Assembly: GCA_036004665.1 (NCBI GenBank)
Contig: DASYRG010000087.1
Coordinates: 1-36,010, forward strand
Direction: 5' to 3'
DNA: 36,010 bases
Source of the DNA: JACQGZ01 sp036004665
GTDB taxonomy: Bacteria; Sysuimicrobiota; Sysuimicrobiia; Sysuimicrobiales; Humicultoraceae
Shown: in pieces, positions 14,835 to 23,673 of the stretch
Layout: each line of letters opens with the position of its first letter
Position numbering within the stretch: the first letter of the stretch is position 1
Translations under genes and position numbers: made by a program
The notes under the pieces: model-generated
Databases searched by the model: none
What the model was told of the DNA's origin: nothing
What the model saw: only the letters and a program-made list of their open reading frames with translations

Positions 14835-16295
14835 ATGGCCGAAGCCCTGCTGCGGAAATATCGGCCCACCGCGTCCAACCCGTGGGATTACGCCAAAGCC
14901 GCCCATCTGCTCAGCCGCGCCGGCTTCGGCGGGAGACCCGAGGAGATAGAACGGCTGGTCGGCCTCGGCTCTGAGGGCGCGGTCGAGGAGTTGCTCAATT
15001 ACGATCGCGTCGCCGAAACCCTCCCCTCCCTCGACTTCACCGAAGTGCGGCAGGCTCTGGAGGACGCCTTCCGGGCGCGCCAGGCCCGCGCCGACGAACC
15101 GACCCTCCGCGCCCTGCAGAACAAGATCAACCGGCTCTACCGGGAGAAGTTTCAAGAGACCCGCGAATGGTGGATGACCCAGCTGGTGCAGACCGGGAGG
15201 CCCCTGCAGGAGAAGATGGTGCTCTTCTGGCACGGGCTGCTGGTCTCCGGCTTCCCCGAAACGCGCAACCCGGAGTTCCTCTACGGTCAGAACCAGCTCT
15301 TCCGCCGGATGGCCCTGGGCAACTTCAAAGAGCTGATCCTTGCGATCAGCCGCGACCCGGCGATGCTCGACTACCTTGACAACAACAGCAACCGCAAGGG
15401 CCGGCCCAACGAGAACTACGCCCGGGAACTGCTCGAGTTGTTCACCATGGGCATCGGCAACTACACGGAGACCGATATTAAGGAAGCGGCCCGCGCCTTC
15501 ACCGGCTGGACACACCGCTTCGGGGAGTTCACCTTCGTCCGCGCCCAGCACGATGAGGGGATGAAGACCTTCCTGGGGAAGACCGGGAACTTCGACGGCA
15601 CCGACATCATCAACATCATCTTCGAGCACCCGGCGACGGCGCGGTGGCTGCCGCGGAAACTGTTCGAATACTTCGCCTACCTGCGGCCAGAGGACGCGCT
15701 GATCGAGGATCTCGGCAACACCTTCCGCCGCGTCACGTTCGAGGTGAAGCCGGTGGTCCAGGCCATCCTGCAGTCAGAGGCCTTCTACTCTCCGGCGGCG
15801 ATGCGCACGCAGGTGAAGAGCCCCGTGCAGCTGGTCGTGGGCACGGCGCGGGCCCTGGCGGCGCCGGCGTCGATGGTGCGCGGGCTGGTGCTGGCTGCCG
15901 ATCAGATGGGCATGGTGCTGCTCTATCCGCCCAACGTGGGCGGCTGGCCGAAGGGGGAGGGGTGGATCACTACCTCCACCGTCCTGGACCGCTACAACTT
16001 CGGCAGCCTGATGACCAGCGCGCGCATGCCGGGCGTGCCCAATCGGTTCCTGCAGAGCATCGGCACCTTTCCGGTGACGAGTCTGGTGCCAGCCTCGGCG
16101 CAGACGGCCGGGGCAATCGTTGACTCGCTGGTGCGCCGCTTGCTTCCCGGGGTCACGCTCGAACAGAAGCGGGTGTTTGCGCTCTGGCGCGCCGTCGGCG
16201 CCAGCCGCGCCGCCGAGCCGGTGCAACCCTCCCCGGAACGAGTCCGCAGCGCCGTGCGCCTGATCATGAGCATTCCAGAATTTCAGTTGACGTAG
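14835..16295 (+). CDS. DUF1800 family protein
   Basis: A 486-residue protein with the DUF1800 pattern throughout: AKAAHLLSRAGFGGRPEEIERLV at 20-42, EKMVLFWHGLLVSGFPE near 130, LYGQNQLFRRMALGNFKELI, the signature LDNNSNRKGRPNENYARELLELFTMGIGNYTETDI near 178-212, then AARAFTGWT and, in the C-terminal part, LYPPNVGGWPKGEGWI. No signal peptide or Tat motif is seen. It is paired with DUF1501 17 bases downstream, the usual partner; the pair is widespread in environmental bacteria but biochemically uncharacterised. ATG 14835 follows GAGGGGAG at good spacing. Confidence 0.92.
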   Translation: MAEALLRKYRPTASNPWDYAKAAHLLSRAGFGGRPEEIERLVGLGSEGAVEELLNYDRVAETLPSLDFTEVRQALEDAFRARQARADEPTLRALQNKINRLYREKFQETREWWMTQLVQTGRPLQEKMVLFWHGLLVSGFPETRNPEFLYGQNQLFRRMALGNFKELILAISRDPAMLDYLDNNSNRKGRPNENYARELLELFTMGIGNYTETDIKEAARAFTGWTHRFGEFTFVRAQHDEGMKTFLGKTGNFDGTDIINIIFEHPATARWLPRKLFEYFAYLRPEDALIEDLGNTFRRVTFEVKPVVQAILQSEAFYSPAAMRTQVKSPVQLVVGTARALAAPASMVRGLVLAADQMGMVLLYPPNVGGWPKGEGWITTSTVLDRYNFGSLMTSARMPGVPNRFLQSIGTFPVTSLVPASAQTAGAIVDSLVRRLLPGVTLEQKRVFALWRAVGASRAAEPVQPSPERVRSAVRLIMSIPEFQLT

Positions 16296-16312
16296 GGCGA
16301 GGAGGAGCAGGG

Positions 16313-17578
16313 ATGAGCCGCCAGGGCATGACCCGCCGGGAGTTCGTCAAGAAAGGGTTGACGATGGTGGCCGTCGGCGCGACGGCGCCCTCCTTCCTCA
16401 CCCGCACCGCGCTGGCGATGAACAACCCCTGGGACGTCGCCCAGGTGACCAGCAGGCCGGGCGTGCCCGACGAGAACGTCCTCGTCGTCGTGCAGCTCGG
16501 CGGCGGCAACGACGGGCTGAACACCGTCGTCCCCTTCACCGACGAAGCCTACTACCGCGCGCGACCGACCTTAGCGGTGCCGGCCAAGGACGTCATCCGG
16601 GTCACGGACACGCTGGGTCTCCATCCGAATCTCGGCAAGGTGAAGGGCCTCTACGACAAAGGCGCGATGGCGGTGATCCAGGGCGTAGGCTATCCGAACC
16701 CCAGCCGCTCCCACTTCAAGTCGATGGAGATCTGGCAAACCGCCGACCCCGAGGGCCGGGTCGTGCGCTTCGGCTGGGTGGGCCGGTACTTCGACAGCAA
16801 GTGCCCCGTCTGCGAGCAGCCCACGGTCGGCGTGAACGTCGGTCCCTCGCTCCCGCTGGCGCTGAAGGCGGAGTCAGGCAATGGCGTGACCCTCGAGACG
16901 CCGGAGTCCTTCCAGTGGGTGCCCAGCATGGACGGCATCGGCGCGCAGGAGCAGATGGAGCTCTTCCGCCTGCTCAACGCGCCGGCGCCCAACGAGCCCG
17001 GGATGATCGACTTCCTCCGCCACACGGCGATGAACGCCGTCGTCTCCTCGGAGCGGGTGCGCGAGGCGGTCGGCAAGTACAAGGGCGGAGTCCAATACCC
17101 CAATAGCCGGTTCGGCTCCAGCCTGCGCCTCGTCGCCCAGATGATCGCCGGCAACCTGCCGACGAAGGTGTACTACGCGCACATGACGGGCTTCGACACC
17201 CACGCCTCACAGCGCGGCGCGCACGAGAACCTGCTGCGCGAGATGGCCGAGGGTGTGGACGCCTTTTACCGCGACCTGGAGGCCCAGGGCAACGCCGAAC
17301 GCGTCCTGGTTCTGGCCTTCTCCGAGTTCGGCCGCCGCGTCGCCGAGAACGGCAGCGCCGGCACCGACCACGGCACCGCCGCGCCGATGTTCGTCTTCGG
17401 GCGGAAGATCAAGGGCGGCCTCTACGGCCAGCAGCCGAGCCTCACCGACCTCACGGACGGCGACCTCAGACACGCCATCGACTTCCGGTCGGTCTATGCG
17501 ACGGTGCTCGATAAGTGGCTGGGCGCGGACCCTGCAAAGATTCTGGGATCCAACTTCGAGCGCGTCGCGTTCATATAG
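16313..17578 (+). CDS. DUF1501 family protein, Tat-secreted
   Basis: A 421-residue protein. The N-terminus carries a twin-arginine signal (MTRREFVKKGL, then a hydrophobic stretch to about residue 36, TRTALAM), so it is exported folded. The mature part shows the DUF1501 (sulfatase-like/alkaline-phosphatase-like fold) hallmarks: VLVVVQLGGGNDGLNTVVPF near 50-70, ALKAESGNGVTLETP, YYAHMTGFDTHASQRGAH, LVLAFSEFGRRVAENGSAGTDHG near 330-352, and APMFVFGRKIKGGLYG. GAGGAGG precedes ATG 16313. It forms a two-gene unit with DUF1800. Export of DUF1501 but apparently not DUF1800 fits a model in which the partners act on either side of the membrane or DUF1800 hitchhikes; this is inference. Confidence 0.93.
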   Translation: MSRQGMTRREFVKKGLTMVAVGATAPSFLTRTALAMNNPWDVAQVTSRPGVPDENVLVVVQLGGGNDGLNTVVPFTDEAYYRARPTLAVPAKDVIRVTDTLGLHPNLGKVKGLYDKGAMAVIQGVGYPNPSRSHFKSMEIWQTADPEGRVVRFGWVGRYFDSKCPVCEQPTVGVNVGPSLPLALKAESGNGVTLETPESFQWVPSMDGIGAQEQMELFRLLNAPAPNEPGMIDFLRHTAMNAVVSSERVREAVGKYKGGVQYPNSRFGSSLRLVAQMIAGNLPTKVYYAHMTGFDTHASQRGAHENLLREMAEGVDAFYRDLEAQGNAERVLVLAFSEFGRRVAENGSAGTDHGTAAPMFVFGRKIKGGLYGQQPSLTDLTDGDLRHAIDFRSVYATVLDKWLGADPAKILGSNFERVAFI

Positions 17579-17601
17579 ATCACTGGCCCCGGCCTGCCAG
17601 C

Positions 17602-17607
17602 TAGAAC
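17602..17607 (+). promoter_or_regulatory. Possible -10 element of the phosphatase/ligase/NHL unit
   Basis: GCTAGAACA gives TAGAAC in the 73-bp gap between DUF1501 and the phosphatase gene, 44 bases before GTG 17652. No -35 is evident. It follows a GGCCCCGGCC stretch that could form a hairpin ending the DUF1501 transcript. Confidence 0.25.
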
Positions 17608-17651
17608 AACGCGACAGGTAGAAGTGCCATCTCAGCCCGAACCTTCATAGC

Positions 17652-18491
17652 GTGAACCCCACCACACCTTTCGCGACGTTCGCCGTGGAACTCGCGCGCG
17701 AGTGCGGCGTCCATTTGATGAGATACATCTCCGACCCGAGCATCGAGAAAGAGGTCCGTCTCAAGGGGGCCATGGACGTGGTCACTCGGGCGGATCACGA
17801 GGTCGAGGCGCTCATCGCGGGGCGGGTCAGAGAGGCATTCCCCGACCATGGGCTGCTGGCGGAGGAGGGCACGCTGCGGGAGGGTAAGGAGTACCGGTGG
17901 GTGGTCGACCCACTGGATGGGACCGCCAACTTCGCGCACGGGCTTGCCTGGTTCGCGGTATCCATCGCCCTGGAGCTTCGCGGCGAGACTGTGCTGGGGG
18001 TAGTGCAGCACCCGTCCCTCGAGGAAACTTTCGTCACCGAACGCGGCGGCGGAGCGTGGCTCTCCACGAAGGGGGGATCGTTTACTCGTCTACACGTTTC
18101 CTCAATTTCGGCCCTACAAGAGGCGCTGGTGGTGACCGGTTTCCCCTACGTTCTTGGCGATCGCGACGTGGAGGTCATACCGCGTTTCATTGTGAGTGCT
18201 CAGGGGCTGCGAAACATGGGATCGGCCGCCGTGCACCTCGCCTACGTCGCGGCGGGGCGGGCCGAGGCGTTCTGGGAACCAAGACTCAACCTCTGGGACA
18301 TTGCGGCCGGTGTGCTGCTGGTGGAAGAGGCGGGCGGACGCGTGTCGGACCTCGACGGCAACTCCCTGCGCTCCGGGGACGTGCTGGCCACCAACGGGCG
18401 CATCCACGACGTGATGTTGCAGGTCATCGCCACGACCGAGGTGGGCACAGAAGCCATTGAGAGCCCGAAAACCGATCCCGGAGTGAGGTGA
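17652..18491 (+). CDS. Inositol monophosphatase family phosphatase
   Basis: A 279-residue Mg2+-dependent phosphatase of the IMPase/SuhB superfamily. The metal-site motifs are complete: DVVTRADHEVE at 42-52, LLAEEGT with Glu at 71-72, WVVDPLDGTANFAHG with Asp 86 and Asp 89, and LWDIAAGVLLVEEAGG with Asp near 216. It hydrolyses a small sugar or inositol phosphate in the cytoplasm; the family also includes fructose-1,6-bisphosphatase and PAP phosphatase, so the substrate is open. GTG 17652 is the first start in frame and has no good ribosome binding site. The stop overlaps the start region of the acyl-CoA ligase. Confidence 0.92.
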   Translation: MNPTTPFATFAVELARECGVHLMRYISDPSIEKEVRLKGAMDVVTRADHEVEALIAGRVREAFPDHGLLAEEGTLREGKEYRWVVDPLDGTANFAHGLAWFAVSIALELRGETVLGVVQHPSLEETFVTERGGGAWLSTKGGSFTRLHVSSISALQEALVVTGFPYVLGDRDVEVIPRFIVSAQGLRNMGSAAVHLAYVAAGRAEAFWEPRLNLWDIAAGVLLVEEAGGRVSDLDGNSLRSGDVLATNGRIHDVMLQVIATTEVGTEAIESPKTDPGVR

Positions 18492-18496
18492 GCGGC

Positions 18497-20175
18497 GTGT
18501 CCGTGCAGGTGCCGCCCGTGAGGCAGCGGCCCTGGACCCGCTTCTACGACGCGGGCGTGCCCGCGGCGCTTCAGTATCCGGACCTCCTCGTCCACCAGCT
18601 GCTGGAGGCCTCCGCGCACCGCCATGGCGGGCTAACCGCCCTGCTCTTCTTCGGCGGTCGTCTTACTTACGCCGCTCTGGACGAGCTGGTCAGCCGGTTC
18701 GCCGCCGGGCTGCAACGGCTGGGCGTGAGCCGAGGCACGCCGGTGTCGCTGCACCTGCCGAACTCGCCGCAGTTTGTCGTCGCGTATTACGGCATCCTCA
18801 AGGCCGGTGGGATCGCCGTGCCGCACAATCCCCTCTACACCGAGCGCGAGGTCGCCGCCCAACTGGTGGACGCGCGCGTGCAGGTGGCGGTGACCTTGGA
18901 CATGATGTTCCCGCAGGTCGCGCCTGCGGCGCGCCGGAGCGGCGTGCGTCATCTTGTGGTCACGAGCATCCAGGAGTACATGCCGCTGCACCTGCGGCTG
19001 CTGTATCCGCTCAAAGCGAAGCGGGAAGGCCACTGGGTGCGGGTGCCGGCGGCGCCGGACGTCCATCCATTCTCGGCGCTGCTGACGTCAGGCGCGCCCA
19101 CGCCGATTGACCTCTCCCCGGACGATCCCGCGCTGTACCAGTACACCGGCGGCACCACGGGGGTGCCCAAGGCCGCCGTGCTCAGCCACCGCAACCTGGT
19201 CTCCAACGCCCTCCAGGCGGCGGCCTGGAACGCCGCCACCTCGCGCCCGGGCGACCGGGTGATGGCGGTGCTGCCGTTCTTCCATATTTATGGGATGACG
19301 GCGGTGCTCAACTTTGCCATCTGGTCGGGGCTGGGGGTCGTGATCGTGCCCCGCTTCGATCCCACGATGGTGCTCACAGCCGCACACCGCACGCGTCCTA
19401 CCGTCTTCCACGGCGTGCCCACGATGTACACGGCGCTGCTGAACCGGCCCGACCTCGCGCGCTTCGATCTGCGGTCTATCAAGAGCTGCATCAGCGGCGC
19501 GATGGGATTGCCCCAGGAGGTGCAGCGTTCCTGGGAGGCGGCGACCGGCGGCCGGCTGGTGGAAGGGTACGGACTGACGGAGGCGTCCCCGATCACCCAC
19601 TGCACGCCTGTGCTGGGCCATCGTCGCCCGGGCAGCATCGGTGTGCCCTTCCCCGACACCGACGCCCGTATCGCCGACCCTGAAACGGGACGCACGCTGC
19701 CGATTGGCGAGGTGGGGGAACTGGCGGTCCGCGGCCCCCAGGTCATGCGCGGCTACCTGAACCGTCCCGACGAGACCGCGGTGGCATTGCGGGGCGGGTG
19801 GCTCTTCACCGGCGACATGGCACGCATGGACGCGGACGGCTTCTTTTACATCGTCGACCGGAAGAAGGAGATGATCAACGTGGGTGGGCTGAAAGTCTAC
19901 CGCGCGAGGTCGAAGAGGTGCTGTATACGCACCCGGCCGTGGCGGAGGCGGCGGCGATCGGCGTACCGGATCCGATGAAGGGCGAAACGGTCAAAGCGTT
20001 CGTCGCCCTCAAACGAGAGGCGTCCGCCACGCCCGAGGAACTGATCGCCTTCTGCCGTGAACGCTTGGCGCCCTACAAGACGCCGAAGGTCGTGGAGATC
20101 CGCGACTCCCTCCCCAAGACCCTCATCGGCAAGATCCTCCGGCGCGCGCTGGCGCACGAAGACCGCCGACGGTGA
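18497..20175 (+). CDS. Long-chain acyl-CoA ligase (AMP-forming), with apparent frameshift
   Basis: An ANL-superfamily ligase that activates fatty or aryl acids as acyl-AMP and then acyl-CoA. Motifs are YTGGTTGVPKAAVLSH (P-loop), VEGYGLTEASP, GELAVRGPQVMRGYLNRPDE, and GWLFTGDMARMDADGFFYIV with DRKKEMINVGGLKVY. Near 19901 the frame breaks: after GGLKVY it reads junk to a TGA at 19978, whereas the next frame continues PREVEEVLYTHPAVAEAAAIGVPD to PKTLIGKILRRALAHE at 20175. Adding one C in TAC-CGCGCGAG would restore a 559-residue protein of normal length. This is either a sequencing/assembly error or a recent inactivation. The start is taken as GTG 18497 with GAGGTGAG upstream; GTG 18488 is the alternative. 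Its stop overlaps the NHL gene start (GTGA). Confidence 0.88.
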
Positions 20176-21965
20176 GAGGACTGGCCGCGCCTCTCCTGGC
20201 GCTGGCCGCGCTGACGCTGGCTGCCTGCGGCGCCCCACCGGCGGCGCCTCGGGAGAGTTCCCGCAGCGGGACGGTGCTGCAGGCGACGTTCGTCGGGTCC
20301 TGGGGAGAGGTGGGTGCGGACAGCCGGTTCAACGCGCCTGCCGGAGTCGCGGTGGACCGCATGGGTACCCTCTACGTCGCCGACACGGGGAATGACCGCG
20401 TGCTGGTCTTCCCCGCCAAGGGTGGCGGCCCCGCGGTCTGGACCATCGCCTCCGATGCTCCGCTCCGCGCTCCCGCGGGGCTCGCGCTGGACCAGCGAGG
20501 CAACCTCTACGTGGCAGACGCGGGATCTCATCGCATCGTGAAGTTCAGCCCCAAGGGCGCCGTGCTCGCGATCTGGGGCGCTCCCGGAGGAACCGGGGGA
20601 CGTTTCAACGCACCGTCCGCGGTCGCGGTGGATCGGGCGGGAAACGTCTACGTGGCCGACTCGAAGAACCACCGCATCCAGAAACTGAGTCCCGCGGGTG
20701 AGGCGCTAAAGGAGTGGGGCGCCTACGGATCCGCGGAAGGTCAGTTCAACACCCCGTCGGGTATCGCCGTCGACGCCTCCGGCCGCGTCTTCGTGGCCGA
20801 TACCTGGAACCATCGAGTTCAGGTCTTTGACGCAGGCGGTCGCTTCCTCTTTACGTGGGGTGCGCTCGGCCGCGGCGACGGCTACTTCAATACCCCCACG
20901 GGACTCACGTGGGACGGCCGGGGGTCCCTCTACGTGGTCAGCGCCGGCCAGCAGGCGATCTCCGCGCGGGGCGCGGCCGACCTCCTCCGCGCGCAACGTG
21001 TGCAGCGCTTTGATGCGGGAGGCCATTTTCGCGCGAGTTGGGGACGCGCCGGGGGTGGCGCGGGGGAGTTCGACCGCCCCGCGGCGATCGGTGTCGATCG
21101 CAGGGGCAATGTGTACGTCGCCGACACCCAGAACCACCGGATCCTCGGATTCACCCCGGCCGGCCGCCAGTTCCGGCAGTGGGGAGCACTGTCCGCCGGC
21201 GTCCTCAAACGCCCCGACGCGCTGGCGGTGGACGCGCATGGAGCGGTGTACGTCGCCGACGCCGGCAATCATCGCGTGGCGAAATTCGACCGCCGCGGGG
21301 TGTTCGTGAAGGCATGGCGGGTCTCCCAGGCGGCGACGGTCGAGGATCTGGCCGTTGCACCAGGCGGCACGGTCTATGTGGCCGTGACCGAGGGCGGCCG
21401 GTCCGTCGTGAGGGTGCTGGTCGCTCCTGCCCAGGCCGGAGCGGTCATCAGTGGATTCTCGTTGATCCGGGGTGTCGCGGTCGACCGCAGCGGCAGCCTC
21501 TACGCCTCCGACTGGCTTGGCGGTCTGGTGAGAAAGTACAGCCCCTCCGGGAAGCCGCTGGCTTCGTGGACGGTAGCGTTCCCCGGGGACCTGGCGGTGG
21601 ATGCGGCCGGGCGCGTTTCCGTGGTGGAACTGGGCCGGCACCGCATCGTCACCTTCAGCCCGGAGGGCAGGATCCTTGCCGCCTGGGGATCGCTGGGGAG
21701 CGGGCCGGGGCAGTTTCAGGATGCGCGCATCGCCGTCGATGCGGCGGGCCGGATCTTCCTCGCCGACATCCTCTACCATCGCGTGCAGGTCTTCACGCCG
21801 GCCGGCGTCTTCCTGGGCGCCTGGGGGCGCTGGGGAGCGGGGGCCGGCGAGTTCAACCAACCACGCGGGATCGCCGTCGACGGGGCGGGTGTCGTCTACG
21901 TCGCCGACCAGCTGAACAACCGGGTGCAGACGTTTACGGTACGACTTCCAGGAAGAACGGACTAA
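20172..21965 (+). CDS. NHL-repeat lipoprotein (12 repeats)
   Basis: A 597-residue lipoprotein. The signal ends in LAAC (Cys 17 region), a lipobox, followed by a Pro/Ala/Ser linker. The rest is 12 NHL repeats, most with the pattern FNxPxGIAVDxxGxVYVADxxNHRVQxF and many preceded by a WG-x(n)-G-x-F turn (for example GSWGEVGADSRFN and GAWGRWGAGAGEFN). Twelve repeats suit two six-bladed beta-propellers. It would sit at the outer face of a membrane and bind a ligand or partner; NHL propellers have no single activity. GTG 20172 overlaps the ligase stop. The middle repeats (about 380-440) are the most degraded. Confidence 0.9.
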   Translation: MRGLAAPLLALAALTLAACGAPPAAPRESSRSGTVLQATFVGSWGEVGADSRFNAPAGVAVDRMGTLYVADTGNDRVLVFPAKGGGPAVWTIASDAPLRAPAGLALDQRGNLYVADAGSHRIVKFSPKGAVLAIWGAPGGTGGRFNAPSAVAVDRAGNVYVADSKNHRIQKLSPAGEALKEWGAYGSAEGQFNTPSGIAVDASGRVFVADTWNHRVQVFDAGGRFLFTWGALGRGDGYFNTPTGLTWDGRGSLYVVSAGQQAISARGAADLLRAQRVQRFDAGGHFRASWGRAGGGAGEFDRPAAIGVDRRGNVYVADTQNHRILGFTPAGRQFRQWGALSAGVLKRPDALAVDAHGAVYVADAGNHRVAKFDRRGVFVKAWRVSQAATVEDLAVAPGGTVYVAVTEGGRSVVRVLVAPAQAGAVISGFSLIRGVAVDRSGSLYASDWLGGLVRKYSPSGKPLASWTVAFPGDLAVDAAGRVSVVELGRHRIVTFSPEGRILAAWGSLGSGPGQFQDARIAVDAAGRIFLADILYHRVQVFTPAGVFLGAWGRWGAGAGEFNQPRGIAVDGAGVVYVADQLNNRVQTFTVRLPGRTD

Positions 21966-21996
21966 CCGCCGCCTTGGCCGCCGGGTGACGCGCGAC

Positions 21997-22458
21997 TTAC
22001 TCCACCTCGACGATCATTTCAATCTCGACGCTGACGCCGTGGGGAAGGCTGCTCATCCCCACCGCGGAACGGGCGTGGCGGCCGCGCTCGCCGTAGAGCT
22101 GCACCAGCAGGTCGGAGGCGCCGTTCATGACCGCCGGCGTCTCGGTGAAGTCGGGGGTGCTGTTCACCATTCCCAGGACCTTGACGACGCGCCTCACGCG
22201 GTCTAGATCGCCCAACTCTTCCTTCACGGTGGCCAAACAGTTCAGCACGGCCAGCCGCGCCGCCTCATAGCCGGTCTCCACCCCCATGTCCCCGCCCAGC
22301 TTTCCCTGATAGACGATCCTGCCTTCCTGCACCGGGACGTGGCCGGACACGAAGAGCAGGTCTCCGGTGCGCACGGCTCTGAGGTAGTTGGCCACCGGCT
22401 GCTGGGGAGAGGGGAGTGTCAGCCCCAGGTCCCTCAGCCGCTCTTCAATCTCAGGCAT
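21997..22458 (-). CDS. ridA: RidA/YjgF/UK114 family protein
   Basis: A 153-residue protein of the RidA family. Characteristic parts are LRAVRTGDLLFVSGHVPVQEGRIVYQGKLG, AARLAVLNCLATVKEELGDLDRVRRVVKVLGMVNSTPDF and the C-terminal strand SSLPHGVSVEIEMIVEVE. The Arg that binds the substrate carboxylate is retained in HARSAVGMSSLP. RidA deaminates reactive enamine/imine intermediates of PLP enzymes; this longer form belongs to a subgroup whose substrate is less clear. It lies 20 bases downstream of galK on the same strand and converges on the NHL gene, with a 31-bp gap holding no obvious terminator. Confidence 0.92.
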   Translation of the reverse strand: MPEIEERLRDLGLTLPSPQQPVANYLRAVRTGDLLFVSGHVPVQEGRIVYQGKLGGDMGVETGYEAARLAVLNCLATVKEELGDLDRVRRVVKVLGMVNSTPDFTETPAVMNGASDLLVQLYGERGRHARSAVGMSSLPHGVSVEIEMIVEVE

Positions 22459-22478
22459 CGCCCTCTATGACCAAGAGT

Positions 22479-23633
22479 TCATACATAGGAGAACTGTGCG
22501 CCGTCGGAGGGACGGCAGACGAGGAAGGTGCCCTCTCGTCCGGTCGAAGCGCGGTAGCCTTTCGCTGTCTCCGAGGTGAAGGCGTCGACGCGAGACCGTT
22601 CGATCATCGCCAGCACCGACCCGCCGAATCCTGCTCCGGTCAGGCGGGCTCCGAGCGCGCCGGCCCCCCGCGCCGCGTCCACCATCGCGTCGAGCTCTTC
22701 GGTGCTCACCTCGAAGTCCTCCTGCAGACTTCGGTGCGATGCATTGAGCGCACGCCCAAGTGTGGCCGCATCATCCTGCGCGAGCGCCTCAACCGCCTCC
22801 AGCACCCGTGCGTTTTCGGTCAGCACGTGCCGGGCGCGGCGACGCAGCGGATCCGGGAGGGCGTCGATGGTGGGCAGATCCTGCGGCGTGAGATCCCGCA
22901 GCGTCCGGATGCCCGCACGGGCCTGGCCGAGGCGGCGGGCCGCGGCCTCACACTCCCTACGCCGCTCGTTGTAGCGCGTCTCGCCCAGGGAACGCCGGAC
23001 GCCGGTGTCGCAGATCGCCAGCGCCAGATGCTCCGGGATGGACACGTACCTGACCTCAAGGCTCCGGCAGTCAATGAGGAGCGCCTGCCCGCGCATCCCG
23101 AGGAGGACCGTCAGTTGATCCATGATGCCGCACTGGACGCCCACGAACTCGGATTCGGCGCGTTGAGCCAGTCGCGCCAGATCGGGCCGCTCCACGGTTG
23201 CGCGGGCGGAGCCCAGCAGCGCGAGGGCGATGGCGGCTTCAAGGGCCGCGGAACTCGACAGCCCCGACCCGGCCGGAAGATCTCCGTCCAGGACGGCGAC
23301 GGCCCCGCGGAGCGGCACGCCGGCGCGTCGCAGCTCGCCGGCGATGGCCTGGAGGTACCGGCCCCAGGACGGCAGCGGAGGATCCTCCGGACGATCGAGC
23401 GGAACCAGGACCTCCTCGCGGAACTGCGCCGACCAGACCCGGAATGTCCCTTCGTCGCTGGAGGCGCCGCTGAGGCGGAGCCCCCGATCGATGGCCGCGG
23501 GCAGGACGAACCCTTCGTTGTAATCGGTGTGCTCCCCGATCAGGTTGATCCGACCGGGCGCCGTGACGTGAAACTGTGGCCGCGTCGAGAAACGCGTCCA
23601 CAACAGGTGGTCCAGTTCAGGCCAGGGCGTCAC
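22479..23633 (-). CDS. galK: Galactokinase
   Basis: A 384-residue GHMP-family sugar kinase that phosphorylates galactose at C1 with ATP. Motif 1 is PGRINLIGEHTDYNEGFVLP at 26-45 (the galactokinase signature), motif 2 is LPAGSGLSSSAALEAAIALA, the catalytic-Asp region is GVQCGIMDQLTVLLG, and motif 3 is LTGAGFGGSVLAMI. GTG 23633 is used; it lies 40 bases after the epimerase-like gene, without a strong ribosome binding site. No galT, galE-like UDP-Glc epimerase or mutarotase is recognised nearby, so the pathway is incomplete in this window. Confidence 0.95.
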   Translation of the reverse strand: MTPWPELDHLLWTRFSTRPQFHVTAPGRINLIGEHTDYNEGFVLPAAIDRGLRLSGASSDEGTFRVWSAQFREEVLVPLDRPEDPPLPSWGRYLQAIAGELRRAGVPLRGAVAVLDGDLPAGSGLSSSAALEAAIALALLGSARATVERPDLARLAQRAESEFVGVQCGIMDQLTVLLGMRGQALLIDCRSLEVRYVSIPEHLALAICDTGVRRSLGETRYNERRRECEAAARRLGQARAGIRTLRDLTPQDLPTIDALPDPLRRRARHVLTENARVLEAVEALAQDDAATLGRALNASHRSLQEDFEVSTEELDAMVDAARGAGALGARLTGAGFGGSVLAMIERSRVDAFTSETAKGYRASTGREGTFLVCRPSDGAQFSYV

Positions 23634-23673
23634 GATACTACGATACGCGCAGCCGGCCGGAGGTCCGTCTCTA

